Part shown: in pieces, positions 23,683-31,070 of the stretch
How the letters are laid out: each line of letters begins with the position of its first letter
Numbering within the stretch: position 1 is the stretch's first letter
Assembly: GCA_910585445.1 (NCBI GenBank)
Contig: CAJUEK010000027.1
Span: forward strand, 1-31,070
Length of the DNA stretch: 31,070 bases
Reading direction: 5' to 3'
Source of the DNA: an uncultured Bacteroidales bacterium
Lineage (GTDB): Bacteria > Bacteroidota > Bacteroidia > Bacteroidales > UBA932
Program-made: the position numbers and the translations under genes
Notes under the pieces: generated by a model
Database searches by the model: none
Seen by the model: only the letters and a program-made list of their open reading frames with translations
Told to the model about the DNA's origin: nothing

Positions 23683-24067
23683 ATTGTCACAAAAAATTTT
23701 GCACACTGATTGTTTTAGGGTCTTCAAATATAAAGCATTATTTGCTTACATCATAACAAACATAAGCTGTAACCGGCATTTTTATTTCCATCTATACTAT
23801 AATGCAGCATTTCTGCAAAAGCAAAGGCAATCATATCCGGCATCTTTTGAAAGGGCAAGGCGGTCTGCCACTACCTCGCTATGTAAAATTTATTTTAGCT
23901 TTTCAAGCTACAATAAATGCTACACTTCGGCATAGTCAAAACAAGTTTTGCCTCTGCTCTCAGTTTGCAATTTATTTTATAAATGTAAAAAAAAGAAATT
24001 AATGATGAATCTTTTTTAAAATCTCGCATATCCATCCTGCTCCTGCCATACATTTGCAATCAAAAAA
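23683..24067. other. Noncoding region between DUF47 and the surface-protein operon
   Basis: This AT-rich stretch holds no convincing gene. Near its right end TACATTTG (24049-24056, plus strand) matches the -7 pattern and would start transcription about 5 nt before the ATG at 24068, so that gene may have almost no leader. No TTTG at -33. Confidence 0.6.
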
Positions 24068-24586
24068 ATGAAACGCGCAGTTATGACAATGCTACTACTC
24101 TACTCCATCACCGCACCGGCAGCCGGACAGGAATCCGGAAGATTCCTTGTCAGCACAGACTTGGCGAAAGCGATATGCGGAACGGCAAGCCTTCATTTCG
24201 GCTACGGATTCGCGAGCAACTGGTCAGCTGACGCAGAAGTATCACTGGACCTTACACATTTGAAAGGTTCAATGCCGGATGAAGAAGACATACATGATTC
24301 AGAGTTTGCATCTTCCGATACAGACATGATTCGCGGCGACTTCCATACCATGGGAATATCAGTGCGATACTGGCCGGCCGGAAGATTCAGGAAGTGGTTT
24401 GCCGCAATAGGCATCCGGAACGGCAATGTAACCGGACCGGACATGACGGCGGAAGCAGGATATGCATTCAAGGTATGGAAAGAATCCAGCATCACAGTTT
24501 CATACATGGCAAGTGTCCGGGAATGCATACGCAGGGAAAGACCTTACGCATCCGGGATTTCAATCAGCATAAGCTATAATTTTTAG
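24068..24586 (+). CDS. Putative outer-membrane beta-barrel protein
   Basis: The product is 172 residues with a signal peptide (MKRAVMTMLLLYSITAPAAG). The rest alternates polar and hydrophobic residues like transmembrane strands and ends in an aromatic residue (SGISISISYNF), the outer-membrane sorting end. Features such as ASLHFGYGFASNWSADAEVS and AEAGYAFKVWKESSITVSYM fit a small eight-strand barrel. I recognise no named family. It is the first gene of an operon with two lipoproteins of fimbrial type and only two bases separate it from the next start, so it may help to export or anchor them. Confidence 0.7.
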   Translation: MKRAVMTMLLLYSITAPAAGQESGRFLVSTDLAKAICGTASLHFGYGFASNWSADAEVSLDLTHLKGSMPDEEDIHDSEFASSDTDMIRGDFHTMGISVRYWPAGRFRKWFAAIGIRNGNVTGPDMTAEAGYAFKVWKESSITVSYMASVRECIRRERPYASGISISISYNF

Positions 24587-24588
24587 GA

Positions 24589-25698
24589 ATGAAATATATC
24601 AGACAAACAGACCGGGAGTTCTACACACATTTTAACTCTCTTGCCGGACTTGTCCGGTATCTTAATCTGCCCGTTCTGGGCTACTACGCCTTGCTGGTAA
24701 TCCTCCCGGTACTGCTGCCCGGGTGCGCCAAGCCCGGGCCGAGACAGGATGTGCCCTTCACCGGAACAGGAACAGACAGTGTTCCGGTGAAGGTTACAAT
24801 CCTCAAGGCCAACAAGGATGCCATCAGCGACATGGATATCTTCGTCTTCAATGACGATGCATTGCAAAGGCTCGACTGCTACCAAAGATTGGGAGGCACT
24901 GACGAGGGCGTACTTGAAATCGCATCAAGAAGCGGAGACAAGAAGATAACGGTCTGCGCAAACTCGCAACGCGACAGAGACCAGTGGAAAGGCATAAACT
25001 CACGTGAATCACTTTCATATGTCATGGCAGAACTTGAAAAAGAGCATCGGGAACATCCTCTTATGACTGCCGAGACCAAAGTCCGAGCAGGAAACGACGG
25101 TTTGGCTTCAGCCCCGCTATGCATGGAAAGGCTTGCAAGTGAAATTGTGCTAAGAAGCATCAGTTGTGATTTTTCAGGCAAGCCATATACAGCAGAAACA
25201 CTGAAAGACGTGAAAGTGTATCTGACCAATGTCAACGCGTCATGTAAGATAATGGCAGGAGGAGACATTGCCCCAGAACGCATAATAAATTCAGGATGCT
25301 TGTGCCACGATGATTTGGAGAAATTTTCAGAGCCCGGGATAATAGCCCAAGAAATAGGCCGCCCAATAGGCAAAGAAACTTTCAGAGCAGACATCACACT
25401 GCTGTGTTACCCCAATTGCGGCACTCAGGAAAGTCCGGGTTCGCCTTTCACAAGACTTGTCATTGAGGGAAAAGCTGGTGCTCACACATGGTATTGGCCT
25501 ATTGACATAAACCGCGGCTCCGGACACCAGGAAGGCAACGGGCGAGGAATAGAAAGGAACTGCAGATACGTCTATGATTTGAAAATCCGGAGAAAAGGTT
25601 CGTCAGACCCGGACATCCCGGTGAGTGCAGAGGATTTGGAAATAAACTTAGAAATCAAGGAATGGAATACAAAAGAAGAATACGGAGTGCGCTTCTGA
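24589..25698 (+). CDS. FimB/Mfa2-type fimbrial lipoprotein
   Basis: The product is 369 residues. After a long N terminus the signal segment (YALLVILPVLLPGC) gives a lipobox with Cys at about residue 46. The rest is beta-rich and has the layout of Bacteroidales FimB/Mfa2 or related fimbrial proteins: an early VPVKVTILKAN...DMDIFVFNDD, a middle VKVYLTNVNASC, and a C-terminal part with NCRYVYDLKIRRKGSSDPDI and LEIKEW, the usual family end. Such proteins are lipidated, exported and then assembled as anchor, tip or minor subunits of surface fimbriae. The exact role is not clear. Its last 37 bp overlap the start of the next gene. Confidence 0.72.
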   Translation: MKYIRQTDREFYTHFNSLAGLVRYLNLPVLGYYALLVILPVLLPGCAKPGPRQDVPFTGTGTDSVPVKVTILKANKDAISDMDIFVFNDDALQRLDCYQRLGGTDEGVLEIASRSGDKKITVCANSQRDRDQWKGINSRESLSYVMAELEKEHREHPLMTAETKVRAGNDGLASAPLCMERLASEIVLRSISCDFSGKPYTAETLKDVKVYLTNVNASCKIMAGGDIAPERIINSGCLCHDDLEKFSEPGIIAQEIGRPIGKETFRADITLLCYPNCGTQESPGSPFTRLVIEGKAGAHTWYWPIDINRGSGHQEGNGRGIERNCRYVYDLKIRRKGSSDPDIPVSAEDLEINLEIKEWNTKEEYGVRF

Positions 25699-26972
25699 TA
25701 TGTGCTGCATGTATTACGGCCGGATGCTCCTCCGAACTGAATGATGAGCATATTAGATATGATGGGGAAACTGTTGAGATATATGTCTCATACATGACCG
25801 GAAGCCTTGACACCAAGGCAATAAATCCAGACGAGGAGCGCATAACGGATGTAAGCCTCATCATATTTGACGAAAATGGAGACGCAGAGGAATCCCTGTG
25901 GCTGGGCAAGGGCGCCAAAGGATGCAAGGTAAGCCTTGTGAAAGGGAGAAGATATACATTCTGTGCCTGCGCCAATTTCGGATATAGGGTCAATGCGTCC
26001 CATATCAGTGAGCTTTCAGAGGTACGCTATCACCTGGCCTATCCGGATGAATACAGGGAAGGAATTCCTATGTATGCGCAAAAAAAGGACATATTAATCA
26101 GGAGCGGAATGACAGTCAGCCTTCAGCTCATACGCCTTATGTCCAAGATAAACATAAGAATGGACAGGAGCAGACTATCTGAAGACGTCAAGATGGACGT
26201 TAGGTCGGTAAAGGTCGGCAATTGTCCGAAATCAGTAAGAGTGTTCGGGAAGAGCAAGGTCATGGACAGAGATGACTGCTTTGCGGCAGGATTCAGCCGC
26301 AATGACATGGAAACCCAAGAGTTGAACACTAACGGCCCCGGTGGCATAGGCATCAGCAAAGAAGTTTCACTTTACATGCTTGAAAACATGCAGGGGGACT
26401 TTCCTGAAGACATCACTGACAGCAAGGACAAGGTTTTCTCCGAAGATGACCACATGAGAGACATATGCTCATACATTGAGATGGAGTTTGACTATCTGTC
26501 AGAAGAGTATAAGACTGACGGTAAGAGGTTGATCTACAGGTTCTATCTTGGAGACGGAATTTCCAACCTTGACGTGGAACGGAATTGCCTGTACACGATA
26601 ACAGTATGTCCGGAAGATGACGGGCTCCACGATGACGGATGGAGAGTTGACAAAAGCGGACTTTTACCTGCTGGGCCATCAAGTTTCCGTGCATATCCGT
26701 CAAGCTATATAAGAGGCGACATAGGAGACCGGATACATATCTGGTGCGAGTTCACACCGGCATACGCTCCTTTCAATGCCGGTACAGAATACATGGAGGA
26801 TGACAAGGCCAAGGGCATATACAGCTATACCCTTGATGAAGACGGACATGGTGCGACACTGGAACTCACCGGTCCGGGAAGAGGGCTGATATACATGGAA
26901 GCAGGCCCTCCCGTCAACGAAAGCGCACTCTTCATAATAGAGGTCAACCTGCCGCCAGCAGATGACTCATAA
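25662..26972 (+). CDS. DUF4906-like surface lipoprotein
   Basis: The product is 436 residues. The signal peptide (MEYKRRIRSALLICAACITAGC) ends in a lipobox with Cys22; no other ATG gives this, so the 37-bp overlap with the gene before seems real. A first domain (ITDVSLIIFDENGDAEESLW to CACANF) is Mfa/Fim-like. A middle segment with SLYMLENMQGDF is typical of DUF4906 fimbrial proteins, and a NCLYTITV strand follows. A late Ig-like domain (YSYTLDEDGHGATLELTGPG) completes it. It is probably a tip or accessory subunit of the same surface structure as the gene before. The operon then stops, 27 bp from the convergent uvrA end. Confidence 0.68.
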   Translation: MEYKRRIRSALLICAACITAGCSSELNDEHIRYDGETVEIYVSYMTGSLDTKAINPDEERITDVSLIIFDENGDAEESLWLGKGAKGCKVSLVKGRRYTFCACANFGYRVNASHISELSEVRYHLAYPDEYREGIPMYAQKKDILIRSGMTVSLQLIRLMSKINIRMDRSRLSEDVKMDVRSVKVGNCPKSVRVFGKSKVMDRDDCFAAGFSRNDMETQELNTNGPGGIGISKEVSLYMLENMQGDFPEDITDSKDKVFSEDDHMRDICSYIEMEFDYLSEEYKTDGKRLIYRFYLGDGISNLDVERNCLYTITVCPEDDGLHDDGWRVDKSGLLPAGPSSFRAYPSSYIRGDIGDRIHIWCEFTPAYAPFNAGTEYMEDDKAKGIYSYTLDEDGHGATLELTGPGRGLIYMEAGPPVNESALFIIEVNLPPADDS

Positions 26973-26999
26973 ATTAAAGAAGAACATGTGTAAGCAGCA

Positions 27000-29885
27000 T
27001 TACAAGTACTTGGCTGTATATGATCCGCTGCATCCTTCCATGTCCTCTGGAGTACCTTCATATACGATGTTTCCTCCGCCGTCACCGGCTTCCGGACCGA
27101 GGTCGATAACCCAGTCTGCAGACCTTATGACATCCGGGTTATGCTCTACTACAACTATTGAATGCCCTTTTGAAAGAAGAGCGTCAAAAGACCTGAGCAA
27201 TTTCTCCACATCATAGAAATGAAGACCCGTGGTAGGCTCATCAAAAATGAAAAGCACTTTCTGAGACTTTGATTTGGAAGATGTATCCGTCATTGAAAGG
27301 AACCAAGCAAGCTTTATCCTCTGGCTCTCACCTCCGGAAAGAGTGCTGCTGCTTTGGCCAAGCTTTATGTAAGACAAACCGACATCCATCAGAGGCTGGA
27401 GCCTTTCAGCAATCCTTTTCGCCACTGGTTCTTCCTGTTCCCTGAAAAATGCCATGGCCTCCTCAACGCTCATGTTAAGTATGTCGTCTATATTCATGCC
27501 CTTGTACCTTACCTCAAGGATATCAGGCTTGAATCTTTTGCCTCCGCATGCCTCACATACCATTGAGACGTCCGCCATAAACTGCATGCCTATTTTCACA
27601 AAGCCTTCTCCCTGACACTCAGGGCAGCGTCCGCCATCCATGTTGAAAGAGAAGTGTGACGGAGTGTAGCCATTGATTCTTGCATATTGCTGGTCTGACA
27701 GAAGCTTTCGGATATCATCATATATCTTCAGATAAGTCACTGCATTTGACCTTGAACTTTTACCTATAGGGTTCTGGTCAACATACTCAACCTGGGAGAT
27801 TTTGTCAAGATTGCCTGAAAGGCCGCGGAAAGTGCCGGGAGCCGAGCCGGTATGATTAAGATGGCGGTAAACAGCCGGATACAAGATGTCGCCGACAATG
27901 GATGATTTTCCGCTTCCGCTGACTCCCGTAACGACTGTCAGAACGCCAAGGGGAAACTTGACGCTGATATCCTTGAGATTATGCTCCATTGCACCTTCAA
28001 CAGTTATCGAGGAGGTCCATTTGCGTTTCTTGCGTACATATCTTGCCCTCTTGCCTTCAAGATACTGAAGCGTGAGAGACCTTTCGCTGCCGCTGCCGGA
28101 CACATGCTCCCCTATCTTGCCCTCGAAAACGATTTCCCCGCCATTCACTCCGGCCTTCGGACCTATGTCTATCAGAAGGTCAGCTGCCTTCATTATTTCC
28201 TCGTCATGTTCAACCACAACTACAGTGTTGCCTATGTCCCGAAGCCTTTTCAGAACTGCAATCAGGCGTTCCGTATCACGTGGATGAAGACCTATGCTCG
28301 GCTCATCAAGAATATACAACGAGCCCACCAAGGAACTTCCAAGGGCAGTGACAAGATTAATCCTCTGGCTTTCACCTCCTGAGAGAGTATTCGAAGTCCT
28401 GTTCAATGTCAGATATCCCAAACCGACCTCATCAATATATTTCAAGCGAGAGACGATTTCCTCCACGGCTTTCGAAACTATGGAGTGCTCGTGTGCAGTC
28501 AATTCCAGATGTCCGAAAAAATCAAGCAGCTGGGCCACATTCATGCTCAGCAGCTCATGTATGTTCTTGCCTCCGACCTTGACATACAAAGCCTCCGGAC
28601 GAAGACGGCTTCCTCCGCAGTTATGGCACACCGTTTTTCCGGAATACCTGCTCAGCATGTATTTGTACTGTATCTTGTAGCGGTTAGATTCAACCCACCT
28701 GAAAAATTCGTCAAGTCCCACCACTGATTCCTCTTCGGTCGCACCCTGGTGCCCTTTCCATATAAGCTCACGCACTTTCTGGCTCAGGTTGCAGTAAGGT
28801 TCGAAAATAGGGATGCCGTATCTCTCCGAATTACGCACAAGCTGATCTCTGAACCAGCCCATCTTGTCTCCTCTCCAGCATGCAATAGCTCCGTCATATA
28901 TTGTCTTGCTCTTGTCCGGTATCACAAGATCCTCACTTATGCCTATTATCTGCCCGAGTCCTCCGCATACGGGACATGCTCCCAAAGGGCTATTGAAACT
29001 GAACATATATTCGTCCGGACGGCTGAATTCCATTCCGTCAGCTTCGAACCTGTTTACAAACTTGACCCTCACCGCTTCCGGTCTTGCATCGTCAGCCCGC
29101 ACAGCCTCCTTGAGGACATACATTGTACCGTTTCCTTTGCTGAAAGCAGTATCTACAGACGCATGAAGCCTGGTATTAAGGTCATCCCAGTCAGTCTGAG
29201 GCATGTCACTCCCGTCCTCCATTACAGGCAGCCCGTCTTTCATGCGAGGTATCCTAAGCCTGTCAACCAGCAGAAATGCATCCTCCGGATAGTCCCCGTC
29301 CTGCGCATGCTTCATCACATCCTCGATTCTCACCGCCTTGTCTGTAAACAAACGGGAATATCCCTCCTCTTTCAGCGCCAGCATAAGCTCCACCTTGTCG
29401 TCACGGCCGCTCCACTGCAAATCCGCAAGAATATAGGCTGTTGAAGCTTCCCCTTCCAGGACATACGACATCACATCATTTATAGTATTGCATTTCACCT
29501 CCTCACCAGAAATTGGAGAGAATGTCCTTCCTATGCGCGCGAATATTATTCTAAGATAATCATATATCTCCGTGCTGGTAGCAATGGTGGAGCGCGGATT
29601 TCTCGTATTGACCTTCTGCTCTATGGCTATCGCGGGCGGTATTCCCTCGATAAGCTCGACATCAGGCTTGGACATCCTTCCGAGAAACTGGCGGGCATAA
29701 GAAGAGAGACTCTCCGCAAAACGTCTCTGCCCCTCCGCAAAAAGAGTATCGAACGCCAACGAGGACTTTCCAGAACCGGATATTCCTGTTATGACAACGA
29801 ATTTACCGCGAGGAATCTCAACAGTCACATCCTTAAGATTATTCACCCTCGCTTTCCTTACTATAATATTTCCTTCTTCTTTCAT
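27000..29885 (-). CDS. uvrA: Excinuclease ABC subunit A
   Basis: The product is 961 residues and a full-length UvrA. It has two ABC ATPase halves: Walker A ITGISGSGKSSLAF (about 32-45) and VTGVSGSGKSSIVG, each with a signature LSGGESQRINL or LSGGESQRIKL and a Walker B/D-loop (LYILDEPSIGLHPRD and FIFDEPTTGLHFYD). It has zinc-binding Cys pairs (CPVCGG, CHNCGG, CPECQG, CEACGG) and the UvrB-interaction region between. It finds bulky DNA damage and loads UvrB in nucleotide excision repair. I start it at ATG 29885 (MKEEGNIIVRKARVNN), where the family begins. The open frame continues upstream to 30179 only because it crosses a tandem repeat without stops. Confidence 0.97.
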   Translation of the reverse strand: MKEEGNIIVRKARVNNLKDVTVEIPRGKFVVITGISGSGKSSLAFDTLFAEGQRRFAESLSSYARQFLGRMSKPDVELIEGIPPAIAIEQKVNTRNPRSTIATSTEIYDYLRIIFARIGRTFSPISGEEVKCNTINDVMSYVLEGEASTAYILADLQWSGRDDKVELMLALKEEGYSRLFTDKAVRIEDVMKHAQDGDYPEDAFLLVDRLRIPRMKDGLPVMEDGSDMPQTDWDDLNTRLHASVDTAFSKGNGTMYVLKEAVRADDARPEAVRVKFVNRFEADGMEFSRPDEYMFSFNSPLGACPVCGGLGQIIGISEDLVIPDKSKTIYDGAIACWRGDKMGWFRDQLVRNSERYGIPIFEPYCNLSQKVRELIWKGHQGATEEESVVGLDEFFRWVESNRYKIQYKYMLSRYSGKTVCHNCGGSRLRPEALYVKVGGKNIHELLSMNVAQLLDFFGHLELTAHEHSIVSKAVEEIVSRLKYIDEVGLGYLTLNRTSNTLSGGESQRINLVTALGSSLVGSLYILDEPSIGLHPRDTERLIAVLKRLRDIGNTVVVVEHDEEIMKAADLLIDIGPKAGVNGGEIVFEGKIGEHVSGSGSERSLTLQYLEGKRARYVRKKRKWTSSITVEGAMEHNLKDISVKFPLGVLTVVTGVSGSGKSSIVGDILYPAVYRHLNHTGSAPGTFRGLSGNLDKISQVEYVDQNPIGKSSRSNAVTYLKIYDDIRKLLSDQQYARINGYTPSHFSFNMDGGRCPECQGEGFVKIGMQFMADVSMVCEACGGKRFKPDILEVRYKGMNIDDILNMSVEEAMAFFREQEEPVAKRIAERLQPLMDVGLSYIKLGQSSSTLSGGESQRIKLAWFLSMTDTSSKSKSQKVLFIFDEPTTGLHFYDVEKLLRSFDALLSKGHSIVVVEHNPDVIRSADWVIDLGPEAGDGGGNIVYEGTPEDMEGCSGSYTAKYL

Positions 29886-29939
29886 TCCTTTACCAAATGT
29901 GTGTTTAGTACACCATACAGACAACTGCCTTGCCATATT

Positions 29940-30185
29940 ATATATACGAAAATGGCGAAAGCTGAAACAAAGTTCACTTTGATTATGCCGAAACCACACG
30001 TACATATGCAAATATAGCCAAAGTCGAGAGCAGAGGGAAAATTTATTTTCCCTCTGCCGAGACGCAAGCGTATATATGTCCGCAGGACAAATATAGCCAA
30101 AGTCGAGAGCAGAGACAAAATTTATTTTGACTCTTCCGAGACCGGGCGTATATATGAGCATCAGCTCAAATATAGCCAAATTACC
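29940..30185. repeat. Tandem 79-bp repeats with a conserved hairpin
   Basis: A 79-bp unit begins at 30009, again at 30088, and a short third start lies at 30167-30185; the starts share CAAATATAGCCAAA. An older, diverged copy lies at about 29940-30008. Each full unit centres on a hairpin. Copy 30009 has GCAGAGGGAAAAT/ATTTTCCCTCTGC, copy 30088 has AGAGACAAAAT/ATTTTGACTCT with one mismatch, and the old copy has CAAAGT/ACTTTG. Arm bases differ but mostly stay paired. On the minus strand each unit starts a TATATTTG box. Confidence 0.85.
30088..30119 (-). promoter_or_regulatory. Promoter inside the second repeat, facing uvrA
   Basis: TTTG (30119-30116), 20 nt, TATATTTG (30095-30088) on the minus strand exactly matches the Bacteroidota pattern. 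The first repeat has TTTC (30040-30037), 20 nt, TATATTTG (30016-30009). A transcript from 30081 would have a leader of about 195 nt before uvrA. Confidence 0.6.
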
Positions 30186-30289
30186 TCATACTTGATATGG
30201 AGATGGCCTGGATATTGATATTTCACGTCCCGCATAACATTCACAATGTAATTGCACAACGAACGGACAAACAAATAAAACAAGAAAAA

Positions 30290-30721
30290 ATGTTACCTAC
30301 ACGAAAATTGAACAGTCAAAGCTGGCTTCCGGATTTCTTCAATGATTTCTTCGAGAACGGCGCACTTGACAAATCCGGCAGTTCAGTTCCGGCCATAAAT
30401 GTAATAGAAGAAGAGCGCGGCTACAAACTTGAGCTTGCCGCTCCCGGAACGACGAAAGAAGATTTCAAAGTCCATATCAACAGGGACGGGAATCTTGAGA
30501 TTGAAATGGAAAAAAAGAAAGAGGAAGAAGAAAAGAAAGAGGGACACTATCTCCGCAAAGAGTTTTCCTACTCAAAATTCCATCAGACTCTCATACTGCC
30601 TGAGAACGCCGACAAAGAAAAAATTGAAGCCAGGGTAAGCGACGGAGTTCTGAAAGTCATGATTCCGAAAGCACATGAGACTGAAAAAGACGAAAAAAAG
30701 CGCGCAATTGAGGTGAAATAG
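30290..30721 (+). CDS. hsp20: Small heat-shock protein (Hsp20/alpha-crystallin)
   Basis: The product is 143 residues. After an N-terminal arm with aromatic residues (SWLPDFFNDFFENG) comes the alpha-crystallin domain: GYKLELAAPGTTKEDFKVHI, NLEIEMEKKKEEEEKKEGHY, YLRKEFSYSKFHQTLILPEN and the late GVLKVMIPKA pattern. It binds unfolding proteins without ATP and passes them to DnaK. ATG 30290 (MLPTRKLNSQSWLPDFF) fits the family; the codons from 30197 upstream do not. It is divergent from uvrA, with the 79-bp repeats between, and a terminator follows. Confidence 0.95.
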   Translation: MLPTRKLNSQSWLPDFFNDFFENGALDKSGSSVPAINVIEEERGYKLELAAPGTTKEDFKVHINRDGNLEIEMEKKKEEEEKKEGHYLRKEFSYSKFHQTLILPENADKEKIEARVSDGVLKVMIPKAHETEKDEKKRAIEVK

Positions 30722-30777
30722 CGATTGCGCCCTGAATACATTGATTTTCATTGTTTTTCAGATTCCGAACTTCACCA

Positions 30778-30813
30778 GACGGCGGACCCCAAAAGGCTCG
30801 CCGTCATTTTTTT
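30778..30813 (+). terminator. Terminator after hsp20
   Basis: GACGGCG (30778-30784) pairs with CGCCGTC (30799-30805) over a 14-base loop, followed by seven T at 30807-30813. Confidence 0.85.
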
Positions 30814-30844
30814 CGCAAAAAATCATCAAAAAAGTTCGAAAAAA

Positions 30845-30875
30845 TTTGGAGGTTCGGATTTTTTGCGTACCTTTG
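30845..30875 (+). promoter_or_regulatory. Promoter of the tRNA-Asp/tRNA-Val unit
   Basis: TTTG (30845-30848), 19 nt, TACCTTTG (30868-30875) is an exact match to the Bacteroidota pattern. Transcription would begin near 30882, about 34 nt before tRNA-Asp. Confidence 0.85.
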
Positions 30876-30915
30876 CATCCGCGTTCAAGGAAAACGCATA
30901 AAGACTGAACAAAAT

Positions 30916-30989
30916 GGTGCGGTAGTTCAGCTGGTTAGAATACCGGCCTGTCACGCCGGGGGTCGCGGGTTCGAGTCCCGTCCGCACCG
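30916..30989 (+). tRNA. tRNA-Asp (anticodon GTC)
   Basis: It is a complete cloverleaf of 74 nt. The acceptor GGTGCGG (30916-30922) pairs with CCGCACC (30982-30988), with discriminator G at 30989. The anticodon stem CCGGC/GCCGG encloses the loop with GTC. The T loop is TTCGAGT. No CCA is encoded. Confidence 0.97.
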
Positions 30990-31015
30990 CAAAAGAACAA
31001 GTTCTTTTGAAAGTT

Positions 31016-31070
31016 GGGAGCATAGCTCAGTTGGTTCAGAGCGTCTGCCTTACAAGCAGAGGGTCGGGGG
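31016..31070 (+). tRNA. tRNA-Val (anticodon TAC), 5' part only
   Basis: It starts GGGAGCA TAGCTCAG. The D arm is complete and the anticodon stem TCTGC/GCAGA encloses a loop with TAC, reading GTA/GTG codons. The window ends inside the 5' strand of the T stem. It follows tRNA-Asp by 26 bp and probably shares its transcript. Confidence 0.95.

Noticed and set aside
28749..29444. Plus-strand frame of 231 codons opposite uvrA
   Set aside because: It is a shadow of conserved uvrA sequence with zinc-finger and ATPase motifs on the other strand.
29886..30179. N-terminal extension of UvrA by about 98 residues
   Set aside because: The extra frame crosses the 79-bp repeats and translates into repeated, non-family sequence; UvrA homologues begin at MKEEGNIIVRKARVNN-like sequence, so the extension is a by-product of the repeat.
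30009..30185. CRISPR array
   Set aside because: The units are 79 bp with two full copies and one partial, there is no alternation of constant repeats with unique spacers of regular size, and no cas operon is near.

Overview
The window reads as a chromosomal segment of a member of the order Bacteroidales (phylum Bacteroidota). Support for this comes from the complete Na+-translocating NADH:quinone reductase operon, a TonB-dependent receptor with an N-terminal carboxypeptidase-like regulatory domain, FimB/Mfa2-type fimbrial lipoproteins, DUF4493/DUF6359 proteins, and repeated matches to the Bacteroidota promoter pattern (TTTG, 19-21 nt, TAnnTTTG). The genus cannot be told from this sequence. 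The window starts inside a tRNA-Gly and ends inside a tRNA-Val.

Layout. 1-890: tRNA-Gly(CCC) 3' part, then about 690 bp of palindrome-rich noncoding DNA. 742-3029: an AraC-family regulator and an alpha/beta-hydrolase lipoprotein, bracketed by a pair of inverted repeats of about 125 bp. 3032-5980: an RluA-type pseudouridine synthase (minus), then dnaK (plus) with its terminator. 6020-10600: an accessory stretch holding an array of short hairpins, a decayed IS1182-type transposase fused to the start of an IS1595-type transposase, a two-gene operon of a small two-helix membrane protein and a stand-alone Cas2-like protein, a complete AbiEi/AbiEii type IV toxin-antitoxin pair with an evident operator and promoter, and a frame of 162 codons broken by three in-frame stops. 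10634-14102: a TonB-dependent receptor and, upstream, a DUF4493-DUF6359 lipoprotein gene split by one in-frame TGA. 14431-16902: a UvrD/PcrA helicase. 16979-22943: nqrABCDEF. 23029-23682: a DUF47/PhoU-like gene. 24068-26972: a small putative fimbrial/outer-membrane operon. 27000-29885: uvrA. 29940-30185: tandem 79-bp repeats with a conserved hairpin and promoter-like boxes facing uvrA. 30290-30721: a small heat-shock protein, then a promoter and the tRNA-Asp/tRNA-Val pair.

How the genes fit together. nqrA-F forms one respiratory complex that couples NADH oxidation to sodium export. dnaK and hsp20 are protein-quality-control genes. uvrA and uvrD act in nucleotide excision repair but lie in separate units. 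The split lipoprotein and the TonB receptor look like one surface-uptake unit. The 6-10.6 kb block is the accessory part. Its most interesting content is the Cas2-like/membrane-protein pair next to AbiE, the three-stop frame, and the hairpin array. Outside that block, the best structural signals are the inverted repeats around the AraC/hydrolase cassette and the 79-bp repeats in front of uvrA.
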